58,640 bases of DNA from Marivita sp. (GTDB lineage Bacteria; Pseudomonadota; Alphaproteobacteria; Rhodobacterales; Rhodobacteraceae): contig NZ_JAIPUS010000022.1 of assembly GCF_020055675.1 (NCBI RefSeq), positions 1 through 58,640 of the forward strand. The letters are read 5' to 3'. Below the pieces are notes generated by a model. The model searched no databases. It was not told the origin of the DNA and saw nothing but the letters and a program-made list of their open reading frames with translations. Positions 8,661 to 18,462 of this stretch are shown one piece after another. The translations under genes were made by a program, and so were the position numbers. Each line of letters opens with the position of its first letter. Within the stretch, counting starts at the first letter, position 1.

Positions 8661-9445
8661 TGGGCCTCCGTCCGGCGAAGCTCGATCGGGGCAAAGGCAT
8701 CTGACTGGCGAATTTCAACCTTGCCTTCCTTCACCAATTCGAGCGATGCGGCAAAGGTCGAGGCCGTGGCCGACCGCCAGCGCGCCGGGTCTGCATCCCA
8801 GCCGTCCGGCATGTAGGTCGCGATATCCGTCCATGCACCGGCAAAGCCGATCAGGCCGCGCAGCCGTTCCAGCGCCTGTTCCATCGTGAACACCGCATCG
8901 CGATCCATCACGTAGGGTCGGAATTCGTCCTTTGTCCGGATCCGCGCGTAGCCCTGCATCAGGTCGAGAAGCGTCGCGGTGTAATTGACCTTGCGCACGC
9001 GCTCGACCTCCTGGGTCACGCCACGGGCAAAGAAATCGCGACCAAGCTGGTCGCGGGCCATCAGCTTGGCCGCGACGTCCCGCATGGCTTGCAGGCGTTC
9101 CAATTGAAACGCGAGATGCGCAGCGAGGTCTTCGCCTGAGGGGTCATCCTCTGCGGGATCGGGCGGCAGCAAGAGGCGGGATTTCAAAAAGGCCAGCCAC
9201 GCGGCCATGACAAGGTAATCCGCCGCAAGTTCGATCCGCAGCGCCTTCGCCTTGTCGACAAAGGCAAGATATTGCCGCGCCAGTTGGAGGACAGAAACCT
9301 GACGCAGATCGACCTTTTGTGTCCGGCCAAGGCTCAACAACAGGTCGAGCGGGCCTTCAAACCCATCCACATCCACGATCAGTGCCTCAGCGGCGAGTCG
9401 ATCCGCCACCGAGGAGTCGAATCCATCTGTTGCCGCGTCGTTCAT
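8657..9445 (-). CDS. scpA: Segregation and condensation protein ScpA (kleisin)
   Basis: ScpA is the kleisin subunit that bridges SMC heads in chromosome condensation. The 262-residue protein has the N-terminal signature VDVDGFEGPLDLLLSLGRTQKVDLRQVSVLQLARQYL (described by its key residues FEGPLDLLL), the ADYLVMAAWLAFLKSRLLLP helix, and a C-terminal winged-helix end (ATASTFAASLELVKEGKVEIRQ). Four-base overlaps with nagZ upstream and scpB downstream show tight coupling. Confidence 0.93.
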   Translation of the reverse strand: MNDAATDGFDSSVADRLAAEALIVDVDGFEGPLDLLLSLGRTQKVDLRQVSVLQLARQYLAFVDKAKALRIELAADYLVMAAWLAFLKSRLLLPPDPAEDDPSGEDLAAHLAFQLERLQAMRDVAAKLMARDQLGRDFFARGVTQEVERVRKVNYTATLLDLMQGYARIRTKDEFRPYVMDRDAVFTMEQALERLRGLIGFAGAWTDIATYMPDGWDADPARWRSATASTFAASLELVKEGKVEIRQSDAFAPIELRRTEAQ

Positions 9446-10476
9446 GCACCGCGCCCTTGCTCAAGTTGCGCAAGCATGGCCCTGAGCGTGGCAATGTCAA
9501 CATCCTCGACCTCTGGACGACTTGCGATGGCGGCGTCGGCGCGGCTCTGGCTGGCGGTGGACATGGTGCTGATCCGGTCCATCACGGCGATGCGCTCGTG
9601 CAAATCACCGTTGCAATGCAGGACCACGTCACATCCTGCCAGTATCGATGCCTCGGCGCGGTCCGGCACGGTGCCCGTCAGGGCCTGCATGGAAATATCG
9701 TCGGTCATGAGCAAACCGTGAAAGCCGATATCCTCTCGGATGCGCCGGATCATGGCGGGTGATGTCGTGGCAGGGCCGGTTTCGCCAAAGGCGGCATACA
9801 CCAAATGCGCAGTCATCCCCATCGCGCAGTCGGCAAAGGGCCGAAAGGCCGCGAAATCCGTGGAGTCGAGCACATCGCCATCTGCATCTATGCGTGGAAG
9901 CTCAAGATGGCTATCCATCTGCGCAAGACCATGGCCGGGGATGTGTTTGATGACCGGGAAAACACCGCCGGACACATGGCCCTCGACCACGGCGCGGCCG
10001 ATCTTCACCACCGCATCGACGTCCGATCCGTAGCACCTGTTGCGCAGGAAGCTGTGGGTTTGGGGCCGCGCGATATCGAGCATCGGGGCACAATTGGCGT
10101 CGATGCCCAGAGATCGCAGTTCCCTTGCAATGATGTGATAGCGCAGGCGCATGCCTTGGATCGCGTCTTGGCCGAGCTTTTCGACATGATCGAAAGGCGG
10201 CAGCCAGTCGGTCGCCAGCGGCGCGCGCAGACGTTGCACGCGCCCCCCTTCCTGATCAATGAGGACCGGCGCGTTGCGGCCCACGGTCTGCCGCAGATCG
10301 GCTGTCAGGGCGCGGATCTGATCGGAGTCAACCAGATTGCGATCGAACAGGATGAAACCGAACGGGTTGGCCTCGGCGAAAAACGCCCGTTCGTCTGCTG
10401 ACAGGCACGGGCCGTCACAGCCAAAGATGGCCGCACCGAACGGCGGGTGTGTCACCGGCTGACCACAGGGATGCAA
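9442..10476 (-). CDS. nagZ: Beta-N-acetylhexosaminidase NagZ (GH3)
   Basis: NagZ removes N-acetylglucosamine from peptidoglycan fragments during cell-wall recycling in the cytoplasm. The 344-residue protein has FGFILFDRN near the start, IDQEGGRVQRLR (about residue 95), the KHIPGHGLAQMDSHLELP loop with the family KHFPGHG-like motif, and MTDDISMQALTG carrying the nucleophile Asp. ATG 10476 overlaps the upstream gene by 25 bases. A GTG at 10455 would give a four-base GTGA overlap and a family-like start (THPPFGAAIFGC), so the true start may be there. Confidence 0.9.
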   Translation of the reverse strand: MHPCGQPVTHPPFGAAIFGCDGPCLSADERAFFAEANPFGFILFDRNLVDSDQIRALTADLRQTVGRNAPVLIDQEGGRVQRLRAPLATDWLPPFDHVEKLGQDAIQGMRLRYHIIARELRSLGIDANCAPMLDIARPQTHSFLRNRCYGSDVDAVVKIGRAVVEGHVSGGVFPVIKHIPGHGLAQMDSHLELPRIDADGDVLDSTDFAAFRPFADCAMGMTAHLVYAAFGETGPATTSPAMIRRIREDIGFHGLLMTDDISMQALTGTVPDRAEASILAGCDVVLHCNGDLHERIAVMDRISTMSTASQSRADAAIASRPEVEDVDIATLRAMLAQLEQGRGA

Positions 10477-11462
10477 TCCGCGCCTTCGGCCACGATGGCG
10501 GCACAGAAACGGCGCGAGTCGCTGAGATCGCTGAAGCCATGCGCCCGCAGGCGGTAAAACACCCGCCCGCCCGAACTGGCCTGTTCAATGACACGGTCCT
10601 TGCCGGACAGGTAGTCGACAAACCGCGATTCAAGTTTGGCCCATTGCTCGCGCGCCACGTCGGGGCTGTCATAGGCGCCGAATTGCACGAGCCGTGTGCC
10701 GGTCGGGATTTCGTCGGGGTCCATATCAGAGACCTGCGCCGTGCCTGATGACGAGACGGTTTGAACCGGTGTGGAAAGCGATGCGAGTTGGAGGTTCGAA
10801 GGCCGCTTTGCCGGACGCAGGGAGCGCGCGACACCGGGAACCGAGGCAGGGATGATGTTTGCCGCACGATTGGACGGTTGATCCTCTTGGGCGCCATTGA
10901 ACACCCCGGTGTCGGGGGCCGCGTCAAGCGCCGCCAAGGGCGCTGCGTCCGCGGCGATCTGGTTGGCAAGCGCCGCGATCGGATCATCGTCGTCCCCGGA
11001 GCCGTCCGACGCGGTTGGCTGCGCGGCAGCAGCCGTGTCATGGGTCTCGTTCAGGGAAACGCGTGCGAAATCTTCAGCCCCGTTCGGATCACGGGTGTCT
11101 TGCGCCGGTTCGCGCTGAGCCACCACCTGGTCCTCTTCTGTCACGTCAAGCGGTTGTGGCGCGAGAACGATCTTATCCGGCGGCGGGGCGGAGGTGCCGG
11201 TGCCGGCGATGTTGTTGACCGCCAGCCCCTCGTGGCGCGCGATCTTGCCTCCGGGGTTGTCAGGGGCGACCCGCATCGGGCCTTCCAGCGCCTGCACGAC
11301 CGGGACGCCGGAAACATCCCGCACGATGAGCCGATATCCCCAAACCGCGACACCTATAATCAACGCCAGCGACATGGCCGCGCCCAGCCAGTTGGCTGCC
11401 GTGGCCAAATTGCCTGACGTACTTTCCCCGCGTACGGAGTCCGTCATATGCATGTCTGCCAT
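10452..11462 (-). CDS. SPOR-domain membrane protein
   Basis: The 336-residue protein has one membrane span at about residues 26-47 (NWLGAAMSLALIIGVAVWGY), a long low-complexity acidic and Ala-rich periplasmic linker, and a C-terminal SPOR domain from about residue 255 (TRLVQFGAYDSPDVAREQW through FYRLRAHGFSDLSDSRRFC). SPOR domains bind denuded peptidoglycan at the division site, so a role in cell division or wall remodelling is likely. AAAGAGG precedes the first ATG. It sits between argS and nagZ, its usual place in Rhodobacteraceae. Confidence 0.87.
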   Translation of the reverse strand: MADMHMTDSVRGESTSGNLATAANWLGAAMSLALIIGVAVWGYRLIVRDVSGVPVVQALEGPMRVAPDNPGGKIARHEGLAVNNIAGTGTSAPPPDKIVLAPQPLDVTEEDQVVAQREPAQDTRDPNGAEDFARVSLNETHDTAAAAQPTASDGSGDDDDPIAALANQIAADAAPLAALDAAPDTGVFNGAQEDQPSNRAANIIPASVPGVARSLRPAKRPSNLQLASLSTPVQTVSSSGTAQVSDMDPDEIPTGTRLVQFGAYDSPDVAREQWAKLESRFVDYLSGKDRVIEQASSGGRVFYRLRAHGFSDLSDSRRFCAAIVAEGADCIPVVSR

Positions 11463-11536
11463 GTCTGCCTCTTTGTCCGGCGGTCATTGCCACCGGTGGT
11501 TTCTTGCCGTTGCCTCAGCCAGTCACGACGCTTTTG

Positions 11537-13282
11537 TCAGCGCATTTCTTCGACCGGTGTGACGCCCAAGATACCAAGGCCTGCGGAAATAACAACAGAG
11601 ACGGCCCGCGCGAGGGCGATTTTCGCCTGTGAGACCGTGGTGTTGCCTTCCTGCAAAAAGCGAAGGTCAGGCACATCATTGCCCTTGTTGTAAAGTGCGT
11701 GCAGGTCGGAGGCCAATTCGTAGAGGTAGAACGCGACACGGTGCGGTTCGTTGGTGCGCGCCGCGATCTCTACCAGGCGCGGCCAGGCCGCCAGTTTCCG
11801 TGCCACGGCCAGTTCGCTGTCATGGGTCATGCCGGACAGGTCGATGTCGGCCAGCGTGGCATCGGACACGTCGATCCCGGCTTCTGCGGCCTTGCGCAAA
11901 ACGGAATGCACCCGAGCATTGGCATATTGCACGTAGAACACCGGGTTGTCCTTGGATTGTTCCAGCACCTTGTCAAAATCGAAATCCAGCGGCGCGTCGT
12001 TCTTGCGCGTGAGCATGACGAAACGCGTCACGTCCGGGCCCACCTGGTCCACAACGTCGCGCAGCGTGACAAAGGTTCCAGCCCGCTTGGACATCTTGAA
12101 CGGCTCGCCGTTCTTGTAGAGCCTCACAAGTTGCGTCAGCTTGATGTCGAGCGGGGTCCGGCCCTCGGACAGCGCGCTTACGGCGGCTTTCATGCGTTTG
12201 ACATATCCGCCATGATCGGCACCGAACACATCGATCAACAGGTCGTACCCGCGCTGCACCTTGTCGAAGTGATAGGCGATATCGGGCGCGAAATAGGTCC
12301 AGCTTTGATCCGATTTCATGATCGGCCGGTCCACGTCGTCGCCGTGTTCGGTGGACTTGAACAGGGTCTGTATGCGCGGCTCCCAATCCTCCGGCGTCTT
12401 GCCTTTGGGCGGCTCCAGGGTGCCGCGATAGATCAGGCCCTTGGCATCCAGATCCTGGATGGCCGTTTCGATCAGGCCTGTCCCGTAAAGAGACTTTTCG
12501 CTGAAGAACTTGTCCATCTCCACGCCAAGAGCACCAAGATCGGCCTTGATCAGCATCATCATGGCGTCGGTGGAAAAGTCCCGCACGTCTTCCAGCCAGA
12601 CCGCCTCGGGTTGGCCGATATAGGCATCGCCGACCTTGTCCTTGAGCGCCTCGCCCACTTCGATCAGGTATTCGCCGGGATAGGTTCCGTCCTCGAAGGC
12701 GACGTCCTGCCCGTGCGCTTCCAGGTACCGAAGATAGACCGACCGTGCCAACACATCGACCTGTGCGCCGCCGTCGTTGATGTAGTATTCGCGCGTGACA
12801 TCATACCCCGCGTAATCCAGCAGGGACGCCAGAGCATCTCCAAAGACCGCGCCGCGCGTGTGGCCAACGTGCAGCGGACCGGTGGGATTGGCCGAGACAT
12901 ATTCGACGTTGACCTTTTGCCCCTGCCCGACGCCGGATTTGCCGTAGGTACCGCCCGAGGACAGGATAACCTGTGGCAAACGCTGCCAGACAGAATTGGT
13001 CAGGCGCAAATTCAGGAATCCCGGTCCGGCCACTTCCGCCGAGGCGACACGCGGATCGCCCGTCAGCCGGGTGGCAAGCGCCTGAGCGATATCGCGCGGT
13101 TTTTGGCCTGCGGGTTTGGCCAGCACCATCGCGGCATTGGTCGCCATATCGCCATGCAGCGGGTCGCGCGGCGGTTCCACCGTGACGTTGGCGAAATCAA
13201 GACCACCCGGCAGCACGCCATCGGCCACCATCGCGGTCAGGCTGTCGATCACGAGCGCCCGGATATCGGAAAAGAGGTTCAT
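11537..13282 (-). CDS. argS: Arginyl-tRNA synthetase
   Basis: This class I synthetase of 581 residues charges tRNA-Arg. The HIGH motif appears as HVGH in [19 protein letters not shown] (about residue 130) and KMSK as [17 protein letters not shown] (about residue 395). The C-terminal DALR anticodon-binding domain contains [27 protein letters not shown] lies before ATG 13282. It is upstream of the SPOR gene by 74 bases on the same strand. Confidence 0.96.
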   Translation of the reverse strand: MNLFSDIRALVIDSLTAMVADGVLPGGLDFANVTVEPPRDPLHGDMATNAAMVLAKPAGQKPRDIAQALATRLTGDPRVASAEVAGPGFLNLRLTNSVWQRLPQVILSSGGTYGKSGVGQGQKVNVEYVSANPTGPLHVGHTRGAVFGDALASLLDYAGYDVTREYYINDGGAQVDVLARSVYLRYLEAHGQDVAFEDGTYPGEYLIEVGEALKDKVGDAYIGQPEAVWLEDVRDFSTDAMMMLIKADLGALGVEMDKFFSEKSLYGTGLIETAIQDLDAKGLIYRGTLEPPKGKTPEDWEPRIQTLFKSTEHGDDVDRPIMKSDQSWTYFAPDIAYHFDKVQRGYDLLIDVFGADHGGYVKRMKAAVSALSEGRTPLDIKLTQLVRLYKNGEPFKMSKRAGTFVTLRDVVDQVGPDVTRFVMLTRKNDAPLDFDFDKVLEQSKDNPVFYVQYANARVHSVLRKAAEAGIDVSDATLADIDLSGMTHDSELAVARKLAAWPRLVEIAARTNEPHRVAFYLYELASDLHALYNKGNDVPDLRFLQEGNTTVSQAKIALARAVSVVISAGLGILGVTPVEEMR

Positions 13283-13347
13283 GTCACACGTCCTTTGTTC
13301 GGCATGTCCTCTACCACCTTGGCGGGTGGCGTCAAATGTTCGGACGC

Positions 13348-15177
13348 TCAGGCTTGCCCGTCGGCCGGGGCGCGATGCTCTTTCATCGGCAGCATGGCAA
13401 TCAGCCGCGTGTCCTTGGCCTCCTTGGGTGCGTCCTCGGGGCCAAGAATGCGCAGGGTGCCGCGCGGGCCGATATCGGCAACGGGAATGCCCTCGGGATT
13501 GGTGTCATACCAGTCTTGCAGCGTGAACTCCTCGGACAAGGAGGTCGATCGGAATTCCCACCCGTCCCACATGCGGCGCTGCACCTCCCAATATGTTTCG
13601 CCGGCCCCGACAGGTCGGCCGCCCAGCTTGGGGGGCAGCGCGTAGCGCGACGACTCGGACGTGTCGCGATTGAGCTGGTAGACGTTTTCGCGACCAAATT
13701 CCGGCGCCAGGTCCGTCGCGACAAGCGTGTTGTAAGAATCGTTGTCCGTCGCCGCGATCACGGTCTCATATGCCATGAGATCCAGGCGGTGCTCGGCACC
13801 CTCGGACAGGATATCGCCGGTGTAAATCCGCAATCCCGCATCGCGGGCGTCCCGCAGATGGCTGCGGTTGGGATCCGAGATCATCACCGGAAGCTCCAGT
13901 TCGTCCAGCACGCGGCCAAGCTCGACCGACCAGCGGCTGCCGCCAACGATCAAGACACCGGGCGTCGTTGCCGCCGTCAGGCCAAGCATCCGCGCGACCG
14001 GTTTGAGCGTGAACCCGTGCAGGACCACCGTGCCCGCGACCAGCGCGAACGCCAGCGATGAGATCTGCGCCGCATCCTCGATCCCCGCCTGCACGAGACG
14101 ATCCCCGAAAAGCCCCGCAACAGCGACAAGAACCACGCCGCGTGGACCGGTAAAGGCCACCAGGAGACGTTCGGCCCATGGCACGTTCGAAAAGGCCAGC
14201 GAGGTCAGAACCGTCAACGGGCGGGCGATCAGGATCACCGCGACCACCGTTGCCAGGGTCTGCCAGTTCATGCTCAGCAGCGTCTCTCGGGTCATGTTGG
14301 CGGCCAGCAGGATGAACACGCCGGACACCAGCAGGATCGTCGCGTGTTCCTTGAAGCGGTGCATTTCCGAATAGCTTGGCAGATGCGCGTTGGCGATCCA
14401 GACACCCATGATCGTCACCGCCAGCAGCCCGCTTTCGTGCAGCAACGCGTCCGACGCCGCGAAGACGATCAGAACACTCACGAAGAGCGCCGGCACTTTC
14501 ATGTATTCGGGCACCCAGCCCCGCGCAAAGGACGTTGCGATGCCCCACCCTGCGACAACACCGACGATCGTCGCTACGACGATGCCGACAGAGACGGTCC
14601 AGATCACTTCCTCCACGGTGGTGGCGGTCTGCCAGACCAGAACCACTTCGAAGGCAAGAACGGCAGCCAATGCCCCGGCCGGATCGTTCACAATGGCTTC
14701 CCACTGCAAAAGCGCGGCCGGGCGCCGTTTCAGCCGCGCCTGCCGCAGCAATGGCGCAATCACGGTCGGGCCGGTGACGATCATGATACCGCCAAACACC
14801 GAAGACGTGGCCCAACTCAGCCCGCCGACATAGTGCAACACCGACGCTGACAGCAGCCAGCCCACCGGCGCCCCGACAAGGACCAGCCGTTTCACACCCA
14901 CCGCGGCATCGGTCAGCGATTTGAAATTGAGCGTCAGCCCCCCTTCGAACAGGATGATCGCCACCGCGATGGCGACGATCGGCTGTAGCAAATCCCCCAT
15001 CGCCGCAGAGGGATCAAGAATCCCGAAAACCGGCCCCACCAGCAGGCCTGCCACCAGCATCAGCACGATGGCAGGCAGGTTCAGCCGCCATGCGATCCAT
15101 TGGGCCCCCACACCCAACACGCCCACCAGCGCGAAGGCCGTAACCGGATCAAGTCCCGTTCCTGTCGACGTCGCCAT
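13348..15177 (-). CDS. Monovalent cation:proton antiporter with TrkA-N-like domain
   Basis: Residues 1-400 of this 609-residue protein form about 12-13 membrane spans of the CPA (NhaP/KefB-like) antiporter type, with [30 protein letters not shown] and the ion-site segment [19 protein letters not shown] (Asn-Asp pair). Residues from about 415 form a Rossmann TrkA-N-like domain ([18 protein letters not shown], then [12 protein letters not shown] and [15 protein letters not shown]), which usually senses nucleotides. A good ribosome site (AAAGGAGG) precedes the ATG. The exact ion (Na+ or K+) cannot be told from sequence. Confidence 0.85.
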   Translation of the reverse strand: MATSTGTGLDPVTAFALVGVLGVGAQWIAWRLNLPAIVLMLVAGLLVGPVFGILDPSAAMGDLLQPIVAIAVAIILFEGGLTLNFKSLTDAAVGVKRLVLVGAPVGWLLSASVLHYVGGLSWATSSVFGGIMIVTGPTVIAPLLRQARLKRRPAALLQWEAIVNDPAGALAAVLAFEVVLVWQTATTVEEVIWTVSVGIVVATIVGVVAGWGIATSFARGWVPEYMKVPALFVSVLIVFAASDALLHESGLLAVTIMGVWIANAHLPSYSEMHRFKEHATILLVSGVFILLAANMTRETLLSMNWQTLATVVAVILIARPLTVLTSLAFSNVPWAERLLVAFTGPRGVVLVAVAGLFGDRLVQAGIEDAAQISSLAFALVAGTVVLHGFTLKPVARMLGLTAATTPGVLIVGGSRWSVELGRVLDELELPVMISDPNRSHLRDARDAGLRIYTGDILSEGAEHRLDLMAYETVIAATDNDSYNTLVATDLAPEFGRENVYQLNRDTSESSRYALPPKLGGRPVGAGETYWEVQRRMWDGWEFRSTSLSEEFTLQDWYDTNPEGIPVADIGPRGTLRILGPEDAPKEAKDTRLIAMLPMKEHRAPADGQA

Positions 15178-15201
15178 TGCCGCCTCCTTTACTCGTTACT
15201 G

Positions 15202-16365
15202 TCACGCCCGCGATGCGATCACGTCCGACCCTGTCAGCCGTGCATGTTCCTGCAAGGCAAACCGGTCAGTCATCCCGGCGATATAATCTGCAACGATGCG
15301 TGCAAGCTGCGTGTCGGACGACCGCACCTCGGCCACATCCTTGCGCCACTGCTTGGGCAGAAGCGACGGGTCCGACATGAAAAGCGGGAATAGATCGTTG
15401 ATGACCTGTGTCACCTTCGCCCGCATCTCGACCACATCCGGCGCACGGTACATGCGGTAAAACAGGAACGTGCGGATTTGCTTCAGCTCGGACCACAGGC
15501 CGGGCGAAAACTGCACCATCATGCGGCCGGCGTTGCGAATCTCCGCCGGGCTGTCCGGCGCGAGGTCGCTGATGTTCGCCCGCGTGACGGCCATGACGTC
15601 CTGCACGAGTATGCCGAAAAACCGGCGCAACGCCTCGTGACGGCGGCGGTAGTAATTCAGCCCTGGATGTTTGCGATCCACTTCGGAAAAACAATCGCTT
15701 ACAATGGGAAGCTCGGCCAGTTCATCGGTTGAAAACAACTCGGCCCGCAGCCCGTCATGCAGATCGTGGTGGTTATAGGCGATGTCGTCCGACAAGGCTG
15801 CAACCTGTGCCTCTGCACTGGCATGGGTGTGCAACTCCAGATCATGTGCCGCGTTGTAATCCGCCAGCGCATAGGGGATTGGCGCGCCGACCGGACCATT
15901 GTGTTTCGCAATACCTTCCAAGGTCTCCCAGGTCAGGTTCAACCCGTCGAAATCGGCATAATGCCGCTCAAGCGATGTCACGATGCGGATCGCCTGGGCA
16001 TTGTGGTCGAACCCGCCATAGGGCTGCATCAGCGCGTTCAGCGCTTCCTCGCCCGTATGACCGAACGGCGTGTGACCAAGATCATGGGCAAGCGCCACCG
16101 CCTCGGTCAACTCCAGGTCAAGACCCAGCACCTTGGCGATGGTCCGTGCCACCTGCCCGACCTCGATCGAATGGGTCAGGCGGGTGCGAAAATAATCGCC
16201 CTCATGTTCGATGAAGACCTGTGTTTTGTGTTTCAGTCTGCGGAATGCAGACGCATGGATGATGCGGTCGCGGTCGCGCTGAAAGCACGAGCGAAATTCG
16301 CTTTCCTCTTCGGAGTATCGTCTGCCGCGCGATTTGCCCGGCTCACACGCATACTGGGCCGTCAT
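15202..16365 (-). CDS. dgt: dGTP triphosphohydrolase-like HD-domain protein
   Basis: This 387-residue HD hydrolase belongs to the type-2 dGTPase-like family, which splits dNTPs into nucleoside and triphosphate. The N-terminal FRSCFQRDRDRIIHASAFRRLKHKTQV region is followed by metal-binding residues in RLTHSIEVGQVART and AHDLGHTPFGHTGEEALN (about residues 60-105). Length is normal. It is divergent from erpA with 84 bases between, a conserved arrangement in this family. Confidence 0.92.
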   Translation of the reverse strand: MTAQYACEPGKSRGRRYSEEESEFRSCFQRDRDRIIHASAFRRLKHKTQVFIEHEGDYFRTRLTHSIEVGQVARTIAKVLGLDLELTEAVALAHDLGHTPFGHTGEEALNALMQPYGGFDHNAQAIRIVTSLERHYADFDGLNLTWETLEGIAKHNGPVGAPIPYALADYNAAHDLELHTHASAEAQVAALSDDIAYNHHDLHDGLRAELFSTDELAELPIVSDCFSEVDRKHPGLNYYRRRHEALRRFFGILVQDVMAVTRANISDLAPDSPAEIRNAGRMMVQFSPGLWSELKQIRTFLFYRMYRAPDVVEMRAKVTQVINDLFPLFMSDPSLLPKQWRKDVAEVRSSDTQLARIVADYIAGMTDRFALQEHARLTGSDVIASRA

Positions 16366-16449
16366 TGCAGCACCGCCTGTTCTTGTTCCCTGTCCCGTCT
16401 CCCCCTATATTGGGAACAGGACACAAGTTAAAGCAAACCCGAGGGCAAG

Positions 16450-16773
16450 ATGCAGCTTCCACCAAAAGTGACTGACCGGGCGTTCGAGCGTTTGTCGGAA
16501 ATCGGCGCCAGCACCGAAGGCAAGGCCCTGCGGGTGGCTGTCGAAGGCGGCGGATGTTCCGGGTTCCAGTACGAGATCAAGCTCGATGAGCCGGATGACG
16601 ACGATCTGGTTCTTGAAAACAACGGCGAACGCGTTGTCGTGGATTCGGTGTCGTTGCCGTTTCTGGCCGATGCGGTGATCGACTTTTCAGAGGAATTGAT
16701 CGGCGCGCGGTTCGTGATCCAGAATCCCAATGCCACATCCTCTTGCGGCTGCGGCACCAGTTTCTCGATGTAG
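16450..16773 (+). CDS. erpA: A-type iron-sulfur carrier (ErpA/IscA family)
   Basis: This 107-residue protein carries and inserts iron-sulfur clusters. The three cluster cysteines are visible: GGGCSGFQY (about residue 37) and SSCGCGTSF (about residues 98-100). GAGGG precedes the ATG. The call of ErpA rather than IscA rests on the lone position next to dgt, outside any isc or suf operon. It ends 12 bases from a convergent gene. Confidence 0.9.
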   Translation: MQLPPKVTDRAFERLSEIGASTEGKALRVAVEGGGCSGFQYEIKLDEPDDDDLVLENNGERVVVDSVSLPFLADAVIDFSEELIGARFVIQNPNATSSCGCGTSFSM

Positions 16774-16785
16774 GGTCGCCGCCCG

Positions 16786-17862
16786 TCAGTGGACGTGGGC
16801 CGCAGGCGCGGCGCGGGCGAAACCGTGGAAAAACGCTTCGAAATGGCGCGAGGATGTCTCGGCTTGGTCCAGCACCGTCATCGCTTCAGGTGACAGCGCA
16901 TCCTCCATGTGAAGGCGCATCGTCATCCAGTCGCCGCTGCGTGCCGTATCGAGATCGAACATTGCCTGTGACATCTCGCGCATGGGCATGGCCCGCGCCG
17001 GGCTGCGATCAAACCGCATCCGGTCATTGACGAAACCCTTGGCAAACGCGGTGTCGCCGGTCACCGCCTGGTGCCAGTTGCAGACGAGGAATTCATGGTA
17101 ATCGTCCTGCACGCCGACATCGGCCCCATCGGTGACTGAAAACACCGCCGTTTCGCGTTTGAGCCATTCGGTCCAGAGCACCGGTGGCGTTTCGCCGGCA
17201 TATCTCATCGAGATACAGATCTCAGAGAGCAGATCGGCATTCTGTTCGATAAACGCCAGGAGCCCGGCAAAATGCAGACTGCGCTTGGCGTCCGCGTCCA
17301 GTTCCGGGTCGCGACGTCCATAGTCGCTCAGGTAAAAAACCAGGTGTGTCAGCTCATACGCGGCCTTCTTGTTGGGCAGCGTAAAGGTCTCTGACCGCGC
17401 CATGAAGCGCCGGGCGCGAACGTCGAGCGCCGCATCGGTCGCCTTGGACGCACTCCCGCGCCGCGCCATCATCCGGCGGGCTTCCATCCGTTGAAGATCG
17501 GACAATTCGGCGCCAGCAAGATCCTGGTCGCGCGCCCATTGAACGAGCTTCTCTCCTTCGCTCCCCGGCATGCCGAGGTCCTCAAGATCGAGCGCCATTG
17601 ACAGGAAGAAACGGTAATATTGGGGAAAGAAGCGCAGCCGCTTCTCGACGCTTTCGTAAAACGGCGCGTAGGTTTCCAGCGCCGCCTCGCCAGGAGCGAT
17701 GCCTGTGCATTCAAGGATGTTCAGGATTTCGGCGTTTTCCTTGAGCCAGAACACATCATCGCCGTAGCGGCGGTGTTCGGCAAAGCAGCTCAGAAGCGCG
17801 CCGAGGCGCGCCTCTTGGGGATTGATCCGGGACGGGCGGGTGAGTTGAATGACATTTGTCAC
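16786..17862 (-). CDS. Uncharacterised 358-residue protein downstream of the repeat-peptide gene
   Basis: I do not recognise a function. The start is set at GTG 17862, eight bases after a strong AAGGAGG; the longer frame from TTG 17886 would read through that site. The protein is soluble and largely helical, with no signal peptide. Recognisable stretches are NKKAAYELTHLVFYLSDYGRRDP (residues about 170-190) and FIEQNADLLSEICISMRYAGE, a pattern that recalls alpha-helical toroid-type uncharacterised families seen near natural-product genes, but this is only a loose resemblance. It follows the repeat-protein gene by 105 bases on the same strand, with two hairpins between, and probably shares its transcript. 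Confidence 0.7.
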   Translation of the reverse strand: MTNVIQLTRPSRINPQEARLGALLSCFAEHRRYGDDVFWLKENAEILNILECTGIAPGEAALETYAPFYESVEKRLRFFPQYYRFFLSMALDLEDLGMPGSEGEKLVQWARDQDLAGAELSDLQRMEARRMMARRGSASKATDAALDVRARRFMARSETFTLPNKKAAYELTHLVFYLSDYGRRDPELDADAKRSLHFAGLLAFIEQNADLLSEICISMRYAGETPPVLWTEWLKRETAVFSVTDGADVGVQDDYHEFLVCNWHQAVTGDTAFAKGFVNDRMRFDRSPARAMPMREMSQAMFDLDTARSGDWMTMRLHMEDALSPEAMTVLDQAETSSRHFEAFFHGFARAAPAAHVH

Positions 17863-17887
17863 GATCCAGGCCTCCTTGGCGATCAAA

Positions 17888-17949
17888 GGACAGGGTTTTT
17901 CTGTCCCGGTTCAACGTGATGCGGGCGCGCCCAAGTCGTCGGGCGCGCC
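17888..17949 (-). promoter_or_regulatory. Two hairpins between the repeat-protein gene and its downstream neighbour
   Basis: One stem pairs GGACAG (17888-17893) with CTGTCC (17901-17906). A second pairs GGGCGCGCC copies at 17923-17932 and 17941-17949 around the loop AAGTCGTC. Neither has a clean T-run on the leftward transcript. They could lower expression of the downstream gene or protect the 3' end of the repeat message. Confidence 0.4.
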
Positions 17950-17967
17950 GCCCTCTTCCGGTGCAGT

Positions 17968-18462
17968 TTATGCTCTGCGGGGTGTGGAGGCCGACATGAT
18001 CGCCTCCACGGCGTCACCGGTATTGGCGGCAGACGTTGTCGGCGTGCTGGCAGACATGATCGCCTCGACAGCGTCGCCGTTGCGGGCGTCCGAGGTTGTC
18101 GGCGTTGAGGCGGACATGATGGCTTCCACCGCGTCACCGTTGCGTGTGTCGGAGGTCATGCGGGTGGAGGCAGACATGATCGCCTCGACAGCGTCACCGT
18201 TGCGGGCGTCCGAGGTTGTCGGCGTTGAGGCGGACATGATGGCTTCCACCGCGTCGCCGTTGCGTGTGTCGGAGGTCATGCGGGTGGAAGCAGACATGAT
18301 CGCCTCGACAGCGTCACCTGTCATTGTGTCCGACCGGGTGGGCGTTGAGGCCGACATGATGGCCTCTACGTCGTCACCACAGAAAATATTGCCTGAACCT
18401 GCGGTATTGTTCTGATCTTCAACGAAGTTTTCGGTAATCTGGAATTTACGAACTGCGGTCAT
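17968..18462 (-). CDS. Tandem 20-residue repeat protein, precursor-like
   Basis: This 164-residue protein has a 28-residue non-repeated leader (MTAVRKFQITENFVEDQNNT..., one Cys at position 28) followed by six full 20-residue repeats and a seventh cut at 16 residues. Each unit begins GD(A/D)VEAIMSAST, then a variable linker such as PTTSDARN, RMTSDTRN or PTRSDTMT. Synonymous codon differences between units with identical peptides point to selection on the protein. AGGAGG stands before ATG 18462. No signal peptide, membrane span or catalytic motif is seen. The leader-plus-repeated-core layout resembles multi-core peptide precursors, but a structural repeat protein is equally possible. Confidence 0.75.
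   Translation of the reverse strand: MTAVRKFQITENFVEDQNNTAGSGNIFCGDDVEAIMSASTPTRSDTMTGDAVEAIMSASTRMTSDTRNGDAVEAIMSASTPTTSDARNGDAVEAIMSASTRMTSDTRNGDAVEAIMSASTPTTSDARNGDAVEAIMSASTPTTSAANTGDAVEAIMSASTPRRA
17971..18378 (-). repeat. 60-base tandem repeat array, seven units
   Basis: Units in coding order are 18378-18319, 18318-18259, 18258-18199, 18198-18139, 18138-18079, 18078-18019 and 18018-17971 (last one short). The period is exactly 60 bases, so the frame is kept. Units 2-3 and 4-5 form a 120-base higher-order copy differing at about three positions. Confidence 0.95.

Noticed and set aside
11699-13645. A 648-codon frame antisense to argS
   Set aside because: It mirrors argS in a GC-rich genome, where stop codons are rare on the opposite strand, and its composition (many His, Arg, Gln) is not protein-like.
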